Below, piece by piece: positions 50,918 through 60,255 of a stretch of DNA of 64,000 nucleotides. Below the pieces are notes generated by a model. That model was not told the origin of the DNA, searched no databases, and saw nothing but the letters and a program-made list of their open reading frames with translations. The stretch is from Hyphomicrobiales bacterium (GTDB lineage: Bacteria; Pseudomonadota; Alphaproteobacteria; Rhizobiales; Rhizobiaceae), in assembly GCA_900472605.1 (NCBI GenBank), contig UCJD01000036.1, forward strand, positions 1 to 64,000, in the 5' to 3' direction. Numbering within the stretch: position 1 is the stretch's first letter; each line of letters starts with the position of its first letter. Both the position numbers and the translations under genes were made by a program.

Positions 50918-52864
50918 ATGTCGTTTCTAAAAAATGCATTTATTCGAACAAAAATTCTTTCCCTCATTATTCCGATCTGCGTGGTGGGCATCGGTGCCAC
51001 GCTCTTCATGTCCGACAGATTCAGGACGGTCGATTCTGCCTACTCGGAATTTATTTCCGAGGACTATCAGGCGGAAGTGGATCTGGTAGCGTCAACGAGA
51101 GGCCTGGTTTCCATCGGTTACGCGGCCTACCAGATACTTTCCTATGACGCGCAGGACCCAGGCTTCAAAGTCGCCAACGATTTTTACAAGGAGACTACCG
51201 CAAGCCTGATCAGCCGAATGCAAAAAGCCAAGGGTGGCCGTCCGGAGGACGCCGCCGCGATCGACGATATCATCGCAAGGTCGAAAGATCTCATCGCTCA
51301 CATGGATGATGCCGTGAAACTGGGGGAAGATGCGCGCGAAGCCGAGGCGAAGAGCGCCCTGGCTCGCGCCGATCTGCTCCTCAAGCCGTTGCTGGCCGAT
51401 ACGCGGGAACTGACGACATCGATGAAGAATAACATCAATGCCCGCGCCACTGCGCTCGCCGAGCAGACGAGGTCGACCATCCTGATCTCGCTCGTTGTCC
51501 TGACCATCGTGTTCGCGGCGAGCATTGGCATGGCTCTCTTCGTCTCTTCACGCGGCATCACGGCGCCGATCGCAAAACTGCGCGAACGAATGATATCGCT
51601 TGCCGGCGGCGATACCGAAGGCGGCGTCGATGGCCAGGATCGGCGCGACGAGGTCGGCCAGATGGCCAGAGCCGTCTCTGTGTTCCGCGACAATGCTCTC
51701 GAGCGCATCCGCCTGGAAAACGAAGCCGAGGCCAACCGCAGTCTTTCAGACCGGGAGCGGACCGCGCGCGATGCCGAAAAAGCCAGGGACGAAGCCGACA
51801 CCAAGTTCGCCGTCGATCGGCTTGGGGACGCACTCGGGCGGCTGGCGCAGGGCGATGTCGCCTATCGCATCGATTCGCCATTTGTCGCGCATCTCGATGC
51901 GTTGCGGGCGAACTTCAATGAATCCGCCGGCAACCTCAGCGAAGCGCTGCGTGCGGTCGGCCGCAACGCGCGGGGGATCGATGCCAGCGCGAACGAAATC
52001 CGTTCGGCAGCGGATGATCTTTCCAAAAGAACCGAACAGCAGGCGGCTTCGGTCGAGGAAACGGCCGCTGCCCTTGAGGAAATCACCACCACGGTGAGGG
52101 ACGCCACCAAACGGGCAGAGGATGCGGGCAATCTCGTTGCGCAAGCGCGCACCGGCGCCGAAAAATCCGGGCTGGTCGTCCGGGACGCTGTCATTGCGAT
52201 GAAAGAGATCGAGCGCTCCTCTGGCGAGATCACCAATATCATCAGCGTCATCGATGAGATCGCCTTCCAGACGAATCTGTTGGCGCTCAACGCCGGCGTT
52301 GAAGCCGCCCGCGCTGGTGATGCCGGCAAGGGCTTCGCGGTCGTTGCCCAGGAGGTGCGCGAACTGGCGCAGCGGTCGGCTCAGGCTGCCAAGGAGATAA
52401 AGGCGCTGATCATCATGTCGGGCAACCATGTTCGCTCCGGCGTCGAGCTGGTCGGCAACACGGGAACGGCGCTGGAGGTGATTGTTGCCGAGGTTCAGGA
52501 AATCAACCGCCACGTGGACGCGATCGTGAAGTCGGCGCGCGAGCAATCGATCGGTCTGCAGGAAATCAACACCGCGGTAAACGCCATGGACCAGGGCACC
52601 CAGCAGAACGCTGCGATGGTGGAGCAATCGACGGCCGCAAGCCATAGTCTCGCGAGAGACGCGGCTTCGCTCAACCAGTTGCTTTCGCGCTTCAACCTCG
52701 GCGAGGAGGTTCAGCGGCCGGCCGCCGTTGCGGGCGTGCTGCGTGAAGCGTCAGCTACAAGCTCAGGCGTTGCATCGCCTGCGCGGGCGCTTGGGCGGAA
52801 GATAGCAACAGCCTTCGGAGGCCGAGCGTCGGCGACCGCGGAAAAGGTGTGGGAAGACTTCTGA
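50918..52864 (+). CDS. Methyl-accepting chemotaxis protein
   Basis: A 648-residue chemoreceptor. TM1 about residues 12-32, a periplasmic four-helix-bundle sensor to about 185, TM2 about 188-210, HAMP units to about 370 (two are suggested by the spacing), then the signalling coiled coil with the highly conserved hairpin VIDEIAFQTNLLALNAGVEA. The C-terminus is VWEDF, close to the NWETF pentapeptide that tethers CheR and CheB. It should signal to a CheA-CheW array; ligand unknown. No other chemotaxis gene is nearby, as is common for scattered receptors. Followed by a 13-base-pair hairpin. Confidence 0.93.
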   Translation: MSFLKNAFIRTKILSLIIPICVVGIGATLFMSDRFRTVDSAYSEFISEDYQAEVDLVASTRGLVSIGYAAYQILSYDAQDPGFKVANDFYKETTASLISRMQKAKGGRPEDAAAIDDIIARSKDLIAHMDDAVKLGEDAREAEAKSALARADLLLKPLLADTRELTTSMKNNINARATALAEQTRSTILISLVVLTIVFAASIGMALFVSSRGITAPIAKLRERMISLAGGDTEGGVDGQDRRDEVGQMARAVSVFRDNALERIRLENEAEANRSLSDRERTARDAEKARDEADTKFAVDRLGDALGRLAQGDVAYRIDSPFVAHLDALRANFNESAGNLSEALRAVGRNARGIDASANEIRSAADDLSKRTEQQAASVEETAAALEEITTTVRDATKRAEDAGNLVAQARTGAEKSGLVVRDAVIAMKEIERSSGEITNIISVIDEIAFQTNLLALNAGVEAARAGDAGKGFAVVAQEVRELAQRSAQAAKEIKALIIMSGNHVRSGVELVGNTGTALEVIVAEVQEINRHVDAIVKSAREQSIGLQEINTAVNAMDQGTQQNAAMVEQSTAASHSLARDAASLNQLLSRFNLGEEVQRPAAVAGVLREASATSSGVASPARALGRKIATAFGGRASATAEKVWEDF

Positions 52865-52874
52865 TTGTCCTGTG

Positions 52875-52903
52875 GCAGTATCCGAGCGTCGCTCGGATAC
52901 TGC
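52875..52903 (+). terminator. Strong 13-base-pair hairpin after the chemoreceptor gene
   Basis: GCAGTATCCGAGC (52875-52887) and GCTCGGATACTGC (52891-52903) form a perfect 13-pair stem with a three-base loop, 11 bases after the stop codon. There is no T-run, so it is a 3' end stabiliser or a factor-assisted terminator. Confidence 0.6.
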
Positions 52904-53107
52904 TTCCGCGACGTCAGTTGGTGCGACATTTTTGCCACGCCTCGCTTTCGCGCAAGCAGTGTTCTGCCGAAGTACCGGTTTCAACCTCTCGTGATCTGCT
53001 TCCGCCAAGGTTCTGCCTGAATGTTGCCGCTTCTAGTTCGTGGTAAAGGATCGCGGAGACAGGCGCCGTCTGGCATGGTTTTGCGCGTTAGGTGGTAGGG
53101 ATATTCA

Positions 53108-54613
53108 ATGGCAGACATATTGGCTTCGCGCCTGAAGCTAACTCTGGTGAGCGTGCTGGCACTTGTGGCGAGCGGGATCGGCGCGCGCGCGGAGCCGCAG
53201 TCGGTGGCTCCGGCAGCGCAGGCGTCTGCTGCGCAGGGATATGCCGTACCGGAACGCCGTTTGGTTCACATCGCGCGGGCAGGCGATGATTCCGTGCTTT
53301 CCACGCTTTTCGACGGCGGCGCTGGCAGCCCGGCGAAAATCATGCGGGAGATGGGCGGCCTATCTGTTCAGATGAACAGCGACATAGCCGCGTCGCTCGA
53401 GGCTTACTACAGCCAGCCGAAAGCCAAGCTGATCTGGGTCGATTCCAAAGGCCCGAACGCGAGAGCGCGCCAGGCGCTGGCGCTGCTGCAGCAAGCGGAC
53501 GACTGGGGGTTGACCGCAGCCGACTATGCCATTCCGCCATCGCTGGGCAAGGTCGCCCAAAATTCGGCGGATCAATCGAGAGCGCTGGCAACGTTCGAGC
53601 TGTCCCTGTCGAACAAAATCCTGATGTTCCTTCAGGACAATTTCCGAGGGCGCATCGATCCGAACAAGCTTTCGAACTATTACGATTTCAAGCGCAAGCC
53701 CGTCGATCTTCCGGCAACGCTTGCCCGGTTGGCCGCCGCGCCCGACCTGATGTCGGCTGTCGATCGTTTCATGCCCAGCAGTCCGAAATTCGCCCAGCTT
53801 GCGGCGGAATTGCACTGGTTGCGAAACTCCGGGCAGGGCGGAGATACGGCGGTCAACATCAACAAGGTGACCGTGGCGATGGAAGAACTGCGATGGATGC
53901 CGCAGGAGTTTCCGGACCGCTATGTATTCATCAATCAACCCGCCTATATGGCGTATTACTCCGAGAACGGCGATGTCACGCTCTCTATGAAAGCCGTGAT
54001 CGGCCAGCAGGATCATCAGACCAATTTCTTCGATGCGACCATCAAGACGGTCGAGTTCAATCCGGATTGGGGCGTCCCGCAGTCGATCATCAAGAACGAG
54101 ATGCTTCCGCACTTGAAGAAGGATCCCTCCTATCTCGACCGCGAGGGCTACAAAGTCGCTGTGAACGGCAAGCCGATGCCTTCGGCGAAAGTCGACTGGA
54201 CGCAGCCGCTCGAAAACATCGCCGTCGTGCAGCCGCCAGGTGCGGATAACGCGCTAGGCCAGTTGAAGATTTTGTTTCCGAACCCGCACGCCATCTACAT
54301 GCATGACACGCCGGCACGGGGGAAGTTTGCCTCTCAGGACCGGATGTTCAGTCACGGGTGCGTCCGTCTAGAAAACCCGCGCGCCATGGCTGCGGCCGTG
54401 CTGAAGACATCGGTAGATTCCGTCAATCAGGAGATTTCGGCTGGTGAAAAGAAGGACGTTCCGGTTCCCGAGGAAATTCCGGTCTACGTCTCCTACTTCA
54501 CGGCGTGGCCGACGGCTGACGGCATCATCCACTATTACGATGATATCTATGGTCGCGATGCGCAAACGCTGAATGCCATAACGGCCACATCGGCAAGCCG
54601 CGCCGCGCTTTGA
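53108..54613 (+). CDS. Exported L,D-transpeptidase (YkuD domain, YcbB-like)
   Basis: A 501-residue periplasmic enzyme. The signal peptide is LKLTLVSVLALVASGIGARA. The middle part holds the helical scaffold seen in YcbB-type proteins (LSNKILMFLQDNFRGRID). The catalytic YkuD domain ends with HDTPARGKFASQDRMFSHGC and the VRLENP motif; the cysteine in SHGCVRL is the nucleophile. These enzymes form 3-3 peptidoglycan cross-links or attach proteins to the wall. Rhizobiales use L,D-transpeptidases heavily in polar growth. It stands alone, with a weak ribosome site (TAGGGA). Confidence 0.9.
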   Translation: MADILASRLKLTLVSVLALVASGIGARAEPQSVAPAAQASAAQGYAVPERRLVHIARAGDDSVLSTLFDGGAGSPAKIMREMGGLSVQMNSDIAASLEAYYSQPKAKLIWVDSKGPNARARQALALLQQADDWGLTAADYAIPPSLGKVAQNSADQSRALATFELSLSNKILMFLQDNFRGRIDPNKLSNYYDFKRKPVDLPATLARLAAAPDLMSAVDRFMPSSPKFAQLAAELHWLRNSGQGGDTAVNINKVTVAMEELRWMPQEFPDRYVFINQPAYMAYYSENGDVTLSMKAVIGQQDHQTNFFDATIKTVEFNPDWGVPQSIIKNEMLPHLKKDPSYLDREGYKVAVNGKPMPSAKVDWTQPLENIAVVQPPGADNALGQLKILFPNPHAIYMHDTPARGKFASQDRMFSHGCVRLENPRAMAAAVLKTSVDSVNQEISAGEKKDVPVPEEIPVYVSYFTAWPTADGIIHYYDDIYGRDAQTLNAITATSASRAAL

Positions 54614-54831
54614 GAGACCTCCTGACGGTTCACCTTTGATCTCTGGTCATGAATGCCCCGCTGTTTGGTGGGGCAAGCGCTGTGGGCGTGCTTCGAACGG
54701 CCCTGCGACATCGTGGTGATTGCCTACGCCGCGCGCGCCTGCAACAGATCGGCAGGCGGATCGTATCGCCATGTTGCGAAAACGATCGGACCGGCGTACC
54801 GAGCAAAGAGCACAATGTGAGCCTCGCACCG

Positions 54832-55842
54832 ATGACAAAGCAGAAGACGAAAATAGCCATCAATGGTTTTGGCCGTATCGGCCGATCGGTATTGCGTATC
54901 CTGCTGAGTAAAGGTGGGGACTTCGAACTGGTCCTGATCAACGACGTCGCCGCACTGGAGAGTTGCGCCTATCTTTTCCAGTATGACAGTGTTTTTGGCC
55001 CATGGCCGCAAGAGGTCGCAGCCCGCGATCAAGCGCTGCATGTGGGCGACCGGCTGATCGCCTTCCACAATGTTCGCGATGTCCGCGAGCTTGATCTCTC
55101 GGATGTCGATGTCTTTCTCGAATGCACGGGCCAACCCTACACACGTGAGTTCATTTCCCGTGCGCTGGAAGCGGGCGCGAAAAGCGTCTTGATCTCGGGG
55201 CCTGCGGAGGCTGCTGACGTCACTGTTGTTCTGGGCGCCAACGAGGAAATGCTTGGGGATCATCTCATCGTCTCCAATGCCTCCTGCACGACCAATGCGC
55301 TTGCTCCTCTGCTCAAGGTCATCGACGATGCCTGGGGCGTGGTGGGCGGTCAGATGACCACTGTCCATTGCTATACGGGCAGCCAGCCCACGGTTGACCA
55401 GCCGCGTGACGACTTCGCGAGAAGCCGCGCTGCCGCGCTCTCGATGGTCCCCACGACCACGAGCGCACACAAGCTGCTTGGCAAGGTCCTGCCCTCGCTC
55501 GCTGGAGCGATCGAGGCGCGCGCCATAAGGGTGCCGACGGCAAGTGTGTCGGCGATCGATCTCACGGTCTCTTTGAGAGATATCCCGTCGCTCGCCGATG
55601 CGCGCGCACAGATGCAAAAGGCGGCCGCCGCGTCACGTGTGCTCGGGTGGACGGAGAAGCCGGTCGTTTCCGTGGACATGCGGGCGCGCGCCGAATCCCT
55701 AGTCATCTCCGGTCCGGAGACATCGATCGCGCCGGGTGGACTGCTTCGCGTGTTCGGCTGGTACGACAACGAATTCGGCTTCGCAAACCGGATGCTCGAC
55801 GTAGCTGGCCTCTTGGGGCAAAAGGTTGCGGGCAGGCGTTAG
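54832..55842 (+). CDS. Glyceraldehyde-3-phosphate dehydrogenase family protein
   Basis: A 336-residue type I GAPDH. The NAD fold starts KIAINGFGRIGRSVLRILLS, the catalytic Cys is in SNASCTTNALAPL and the partner His in TTVHCYTGSQPTVDQ. The C-terminal WYDNEFGFANRMLD is typical. It differs from housekeeping GAPDH in places (ALAP instead of CLAP after the Cys, GSQ instead of NDQ) and recalls secondary GAPDHs, such as those linked to arsenate export or vitamin B6 synthesis, so the physiological substrate is uncertain. A GTG at 54817 with AAAGAG is an alternative start. It lies 86 bases before the NAD regulator gene. Confidence 0.88.
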   Translation: MTKQKTKIAINGFGRIGRSVLRILLSKGGDFELVLINDVAALESCAYLFQYDSVFGPWPQEVAARDQALHVGDRLIAFHNVRDVRELDLSDVDVFLECTGQPYTREFISRALEAGAKSVLISGPAEAADVTVVLGANEEMLGDHLIVSNASCTTNALAPLLKVIDDAWGVVGGQMTTVHCYTGSQPTVDQPRDDFARSRAAALSMVPTTTSAHKLLGKVLPSLAGAIEARAIRVPTASVSAIDLTVSLRDIPSLADARAQMQKAAAASRVLGWTEKPVVSVDMRARAESLVISGPETSIAPGGLLRVFGWYDNEFGFANRMLDVAGLLGQKVAGRR

Positions 55843-55928
55843 AGCGGGCGCGGATCATCTCCGGCAGGCTGCTCTTTCGGGATGGCGACTGGCATGCAAC
55901 TGATGTTGCGAAATTCTAGGAGAATTGC

Positions 55929-56828
55929 TTGACGATCGGGCTTGCCCACGCGGAACTCATGGCTGTCGTGGCAGCCGTCACCAGCAACGAGCCACGTGTG
56001 ATGACGGTGCGTTCCGGCGAAGCCTTGCCTTCCGGTCCATTCGAGCTCGGTCATCGCACATTGCAGAGCGGCTTGCGCGAATGGATCCAGGAGCAGACAG
56101 GCCATCCGATCGGCTATCTCGAGCAACTCTACACGTTTGCCGACCGGGACCGCAACAATGACATCCGTGGCGGACGAACGATCTCGATCAGCTATCTCGG
56201 GTTGGTGCTCGAACAGGAGGCGCCAGGTGCCGGTCGCCCTGCATGGCACGGATGGTACGAGTATCTGCCGTGGGAGGATCATCGGCAAGGGCGGCCCAAG
56301 GTTCTCGATACGATCATCGAGAAGCTCAAGGTTTGGGCCGATGCCGATGTCAGGCGGCGCAATGAGCGCCACCAACGCGCTGACTTCACGTTCGGCCTGG
56401 ATCATGGCGGCTGGAATGAGGATCTCACATTGCAACGATACGAACTGCTCTATGAAGCAGGGCTGGTGGCTGAGGCAGGTGATGTGAGCGATAATTTCGG
56501 TCGGCCGATGTTTGCCGACCATCGCCGAATCCTGGCGACCGGCATAGCGCGCCTGCGCGCGAAGATAAAATACCGCCCAGTCGTCTTCGAGCTGATGCCG
56601 AGCGCCTTCACCTTGCTGCAACTGCAGCGAACGGTTGAGGCCCTAGCGGGGCGTTGCCTCCACAAACAGAATTTCCGCCGCCTTATCGAACAACAGGAGC
56701 TTGTCGAGGAAACCGGTGGCATCGCCAGCGAAACCGGCGGGCGCCCCGCCAAGCTTTTCCGCTTCCGGCAGACCGTTGTCGAAGAGCGTGCGCTGTCAGG
56801 GACAAAGCTGCCTCTCGCCCGCGATTGA
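55929..56828 (+). CDS. nadQ: Nudix-related NAD biosynthesis regulator (NadQ/NrtR type)
   Basis: A 299-residue regulator with an N-terminal Nudix-like domain (AVVAAVTSNEPRVMTVRSGE; the catalytic Nudix box appears degenerate) and a C-terminal winged helix (LQRTVEALAGRCLHKQNFRR). Proteins of this alphaproteobacterial group (NadQ in regulon databases) sit beside nadABC and repress it when NAD-related metabolites are sufficient. TTG 55929 has AGGAGA five bases before. Two similar palindromes lie just downstream, before nadA, so the predicted operators are adjacent. The assignment rests on context and overall architecture; the ligand is unknown here. Confidence 0.82.
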   Translation: MTIGLAHAELMAVVAAVTSNEPRVMTVRSGEALPSGPFELGHRTLQSGLREWIQEQTGHPIGYLEQLYTFADRDRNNDIRGGRTISISYLGLVLEQEAPGAGRPAWHGWYEYLPWEDHRQGRPKVLDTIIEKLKVWADADVRRRNERHQRADFTFGLDHGGWNEDLTLQRYELLYEAGLVAEAGDVSDNFGRPMFADHRRILATGIARLRAKIKYRPVVFELMPSAFTLLQLQRTVEALAGRCLHKQNFRRLIEQQELVEETGGIASETGGRPAKLFRFRQTVVEERALSGTKLPLARD

Positions 56829-56831
56829 CAT

Positions 56832-56848
56832 ATACTCAATATGAGAAT
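56832..56848. promoter_or_regulatory. NadQ-type operator 1 upstream of nadA
   Basis: ATACTCA (56832-56838), ATA, TGAGAAT (56842-56848): an inverted repeat with one imperfect pair. It falls between a TTGACA -35 (56825-56830) and a possible -10 TATCTC (56848-56853), so a bound repressor would block RNA polymerase directly. Confidence 0.7.
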
Positions 56849-56865
56849 ATCTCTTTGTCCGGAAT

Positions 56866-56882
56866 ATACTCAAAATGAGTAT
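56866..56882. promoter_or_regulatory. NadQ-type operator 2 upstream of nadA
   Basis: ATACTCA (56866-56872), AAA, TGAGTAT (56876-56882): a perfect repeat of the same motif, centred 34 bases (about three helical turns) from operator 1 and just before the nadA ribosome binding site. Paired sites on one DNA face suggest cooperative binding. Confidence 0.75.
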
Positions 56883-56895
56883 AATGGAGGACAAT

Positions 56896-57867
56896 ATGAC
56901 GACCGTGGTGTCTGCAGCGTCACTTTATAACCGGGTCAGCCGTGTCATTCCCAAGGCGGAATGGATGACCTTCGAGGAGGATGTCGAGGCAATCCTGGAG
57001 CTGAAGCGCAAACGCAACGCAGTCATTCTTGCGCACAATTATCAAACGCCGGAAATCTTTCATGGCGTTGCCGATATCGTCGGCGACAGTCTGGCGCTTG
57101 CCCGAAAGGCAATCGACGTCGATGCGGATGTGATCGTGCTCGCCGGTGTGCATTTCATGGCCGAGACGGCCAAGCTGCTGAACCCGAAAAAGACGGTGTT
57201 GATCCCCGACGCCGGGGCGGGCTGCTCTCTCGCTGATTCCATCACGCCCGAGGACGTTGCCCTGCTGCGCAAGGCTTACCCTGGCGTTCCCGTCATCACC
57301 TATGTGAATACGTCAGCGGCGGTTAAAGCAGCTTCCGACATCTGCTGCACATCGGGGAATGCCAAGCAGGTCGTCGAAGCACTCGGCGTGCCAAGGGTTC
57401 TGATGATCCCCGACGAATATCTGGCACGCAACGTTGCCAAGGAAACCAACGTTGAAATCATCGCCTGGCACGGGCATTGCGAAGTGCATGAACTGTTTTC
57501 CGCCGAGGATGTTCGCCAGCTTCGCGAAAACCATCCCGGTGTCACCGTGCTTGCCCATCCCGAATGCCCGCCGGATGTGGTGGCGGAAGCCGACTTTGCA
57601 GGCTCGACGGCCATCATGTCCGACTATGTCGGAGAGAAGAAGCCAGCCCGCGTCGTGCTTTTGACCGAGTGCTCGATGAGCGACAACGTCGCAGTGCATC
57701 ATCCCGATGTCGAATTCATTCGTCCCTGCAATCTGTGTCCACACATGAAGCGCATTACGTTGCGCAACATTCGAACAGCGCTCGAGGAAAACCAGCATGA
57801 GGTCGTCGTCGATGCCAATGTTGCTGTTGCTGCTCGCCGCGCGGTCGAAAGGATGCTGGCGATATGA
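56896..57867 (+). CDS. nadA: Quinolinate synthase
   Basis: A 323-residue NadA. It condenses iminoaspartate with dihydroxyacetone phosphate to quinolinate, using a [4Fe-4S] cluster. The three cluster cysteines are expected in PDAGAGCSLADS, SDICCTSGNA and RPCNLCPHMKRITL. ATG 56896 is preceded by GGAGG with six-base spacing; an upstream in-frame ATG at 56875 lies inside operator 2 and is unlikely. First gene of nadABC, overlapping nadB by four bases. Confidence 0.95.
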   Translation: MTTVVSAASLYNRVSRVIPKAEWMTFEEDVEAILELKRKRNAVILAHNYQTPEIFHGVADIVGDSLALARKAIDVDADVIVLAGVHFMAETAKLLNPKKTVLIPDAGAGCSLADSITPEDVALLRKAYPGVPVITYVNTSAAVKAASDICCTSGNAKQVVEALGVPRVLMIPDEYLARNVAKETNVEIIAWHGHCEVHELFSAEDVRQLRENHPGVTVLAHPECPPDVVAEADFAGSTAIMSDYVGEKKPARVVLLTECSMSDNVAVHHPDVEFIRPCNLCPHMKRITLRNIRTALEENQHEVVVDANVAVAARRAVERMLAI

Positions 57868-59402
57868 CCGAGATACTCCAAAACCTCGCCGGTCGCCCGG
57901 TCATTGTCGGAAGCGGGCTTGCCGGACTGATCGCGGCATTGACGCTGTCTCCCGAACCCTGCGTGCTCGTCACCCGCGCACGGCTCGGCGCCGAGAGCTC
58001 GAGCGTGTGGGCGCAGGGCGGCATTGCGGCGTGCATCGGTGCGGATGACAGTGCGGATCTGCACCTCGCCGATACGCTTGTCGCGGGCGATGGCCTTTGC
58101 GATGCCGCTGCAGCCGCCGAAATCATTGCCGAGGCGCCGTCCGTGATCGCCGCTTTGCACCGCCTCGGCGTTTCGTTCGATCGCGACGGCAATGGAAGTT
58201 TGGCGCTCGGGCTCGAGGCGGCGCATTCGCGTCGGCGCATCGTGCATGCCGGCGGGGATGGATCGGGTGCGGCGATCATCACTGCGCTCACGAAGGCGGT
58301 GCTGACCGATCCTGCAATCACCGTCATCGAAGGGGTGGAGGCGCGGCGGATATTGACGACGAACGGTGTTGTCTCCGGGTTGCTCTGCGCTGGTTCTCGC
58401 GGGGGAATGGTCTTGCCTTCGTCGCGTGTTCTTCTCGCCACCGGGGGCATCGGCGGCCTTTATGAGGCGACGACCAATCCGGCAGGCAACTTCGGCCGGG
58501 GGATTGCGCTCGCTGCGCGCGCAGGCGCGGTACTTGCCGACATGGAATTCGTCCAATTTCACCCGACCGCACTCGATGGCAATCAGCGCCCGCTGGCTCT
58601 CATCAGTGAGGCGGTGAGGGGCGAGGGGGCAGAACTGATCAACGAGCGCGGCGAGCGTTTCATGAGGCATGTATCAGGTGCCGAACTGGCGCCACGCGAT
58701 GTCGTAGCGCGCGCAATCAGCGCGGAGATCGCCCGTGGCGGCCGTGTCTTTCTCGATGCACGCCGAGCGATCGGCGCAAGCTTCGCCTCGCGCTTTCCCA
58801 CGATCCATTCCGCTTGCCGTTCGGTCGGGATCGATCCCGCCGAACAGCTGATCCCCGTTCGCCCAGCCGCGCATTATCACATGGGCGGCGTCGTGACGGA
58901 TCGGGACGGGAGAAGCACCTTGCCTGGCCTGTGGGTGGCGGGCGAAGCGGCCTCGACCGGATTGCATGGCGCCAACAGGCTGGCCAGCAATTCGCTGCTG
59001 GAAGCCGCCGTCATGGGCATGCGCGCGGCCGACGATTTGAAATCCAAGCCAATGGCGGTTCCCCTCGGAACAATCCCACCCATGCCAAGCGAGCCCGACA
59101 CGACGGCCGTGCGCCCAACTGTCTCCCGGCAACTTGGCGCTCTGCGCAGCGCCGCCGGCATCCAGCAGTCGATCGAGGCGCTGCTTCCGATGGCTGAAGG
59201 CAACGACGTCGGGGCCGATCCCGCAATCGTGGCTTTAATGATCGCCGTTTCCGCAAGCCTGCGCACGGAGTCGCGCGGGGCGCATGCCCGGACCGACTAT
59301 CCGCTGAAGCAACCGGCTGCGCAGCGTAGCCGGATAACGCTTGGCCAGGCATTGGAGATCGCCCGTGCCGCAAGCTCGTTGAACCTTGCAAGGAGTGCAT
59401 GA
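57864..59402 (+). CDS. nadB: L-aspartate oxidase
   Basis: A 512-residue flavoenzyme that oxidises L-aspartate to iminoaspartate for NadA. FAD motif VGSGLAGLIAALTL near residue 17; EFVQFHPTAL and AAHYHMGGVVTD with GLHGANRLASNSLLEA are the succinate dehydrogenase/aspartate oxidase signatures. The start overlaps the nadA stop (ATGA) and the stop is one base from nadC, so the three are coupled. Oxygen or fumarate can accept the electrons. Confidence 0.95.
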   Translation: MTEILQNLAGRPVIVGSGLAGLIAALTLSPEPCVLVTRARLGAESSSVWAQGGIAACIGADDSADLHLADTLVAGDGLCDAAAAAEIIAEAPSVIAALHRLGVSFDRDGNGSLALGLEAAHSRRRIVHAGGDGSGAAIITALTKAVLTDPAITVIEGVEARRILTTNGVVSGLLCAGSRGGMVLPSSRVLLATGGIGGLYEATTNPAGNFGRGIALAARAGAVLADMEFVQFHPTALDGNQRPLALISEAVRGEGAELINERGERFMRHVSGAELAPRDVVARAISAEIARGGRVFLDARRAIGASFASRFPTIHSACRSVGIDPAEQLIPVRPAAHYHMGGVVTDRDGRSTLPGLWVAGEAASTGLHGANRLASNSLLEAAVMGMRAADDLKSKPMAVPLGTIPPMPSEPDTTAVRPTVSRQLGALRSAAGIQQSIEALLPMAEGNDVGADPAIVALMIAVSASLRTESRGAHARTDYPLKQPAAQRSRITLGQALEIARAASSLNLARSA

Positions 59403-59403
59403 G

Positions 59404-60255
59404 ATGCACGTTACATGCCTTCCACGTCTCGTCATCGAGCCTGTGGTCAGAACGGCGCTCGCCGAAGATCTAGGGCTGGCCGGTGACGTGACATCGGCTG
59501 CAGTTATTCCTGAAGATCATATGTCGACTGTGGTCGTGGCCGCGCGTCAACCTGGCATTGTTGCCGGATTGGATGCCGCTGCCCTTGCGTTCGAGCTGGT
59601 CGATCCCTCGATATCAGTCTCCCGCCACATTCGAGAGGGAGCCGCAATCGCGCCGGGTGACGTGATCGCCACCATCAGCGGACCGTCCAGAGGAATATTG
59701 AGCGGTGAGCGCACCGCGCTCAACTTCCTCAGCCATTTGTCGGGTATCGCAACGGTGACGGCATCGATCGTTGAAGCGGTCGCCGGCACTGGTTCAGCCG
59801 TCGCCTGCACGCGCAAGACAACGCCAGGACTTCGAGCGCTTGAGAAGTACGCGGTTCGCGCCGGCGGCGGGATGAACCACCGTTTCGCGCTGCATGACGC
59901 GATCCTGATCAAGGACAATCACATTGCCATCGCTGGCAGTGTTCGAGAGGCGCTACGTCGCGCCAAGTCCGCGGCGGGACATATGCTGAAGATCGAGATC
60001 GAAGTCGACACGCTCGATCAGCTCCGGGAGGTGATGGACGAGGGAGTGGATGTGGTTCTGCTCGATAATATGGAGCCGCGCCAGTTGCGTGAAGCGGTGG
60101 ACATCGTGGCAGGGCGTGCGATCACTGAGGCTTCCGGACGCATTACACCGCAAACCGCACGCGATATCGCAGCATCAGGGGTCGATCTGATCTCGGTCGG
60201 CTGGATCACGCATAGTGCGCCGATCCTCGACATTGGTCTCGACTACCGCGATTGA
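59404..60255 (+). CDS. nadC: Nicotinate-nucleotide diphosphorylase (quinolinate phosphoribosyltransferase)
   Basis: A 283-residue QPRTase converting quinolinate and PRPP to nicotinate mononucleotide. LAEDLGLAGDVTSAAVIPED opens the domain; CTRKTTPGLRALEKYAVRAG and DAILIKDNHIAI are the PRPP- and quinolinate-binding motifs, and DVVLLDNMEP is the last conserved block. Completes the nadABC operon, with nadB ending one base upstream. The window therefore makes NAD precursor from aspartate. Confidence 0.95.
   Translation: MHVTCLPRLVIEPVVRTALAEDLGLAGDVTSAAVIPEDHMSTVVVAARQPGIVAGLDAAALAFELVDPSISVSRHIREGAAIAPGDVIATISGPSRGILSGERTALNFLSHLSGIATVTASIVEAVAGTGSAVACTRKTTPGLRALEKYAVRAGGGMNHRFALHDAILIKDNHIAIAGSVREALRRAKSAAGHMLKIEIEVDTLDQLREVMDEGVDVVLLDNMEPRQLREAVDIVAGRAITEASGRITPQTARDIAASGVDLISVGWITHSAPILDIGLDYRD

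Noticed and set aside
56875..56895. In-frame ATG 56875 as the nadA start
   Set aside because: It lies within the second operator and lacks a Shine-Dalgarno; ATG 56896 has GGAGG at proper spacing.
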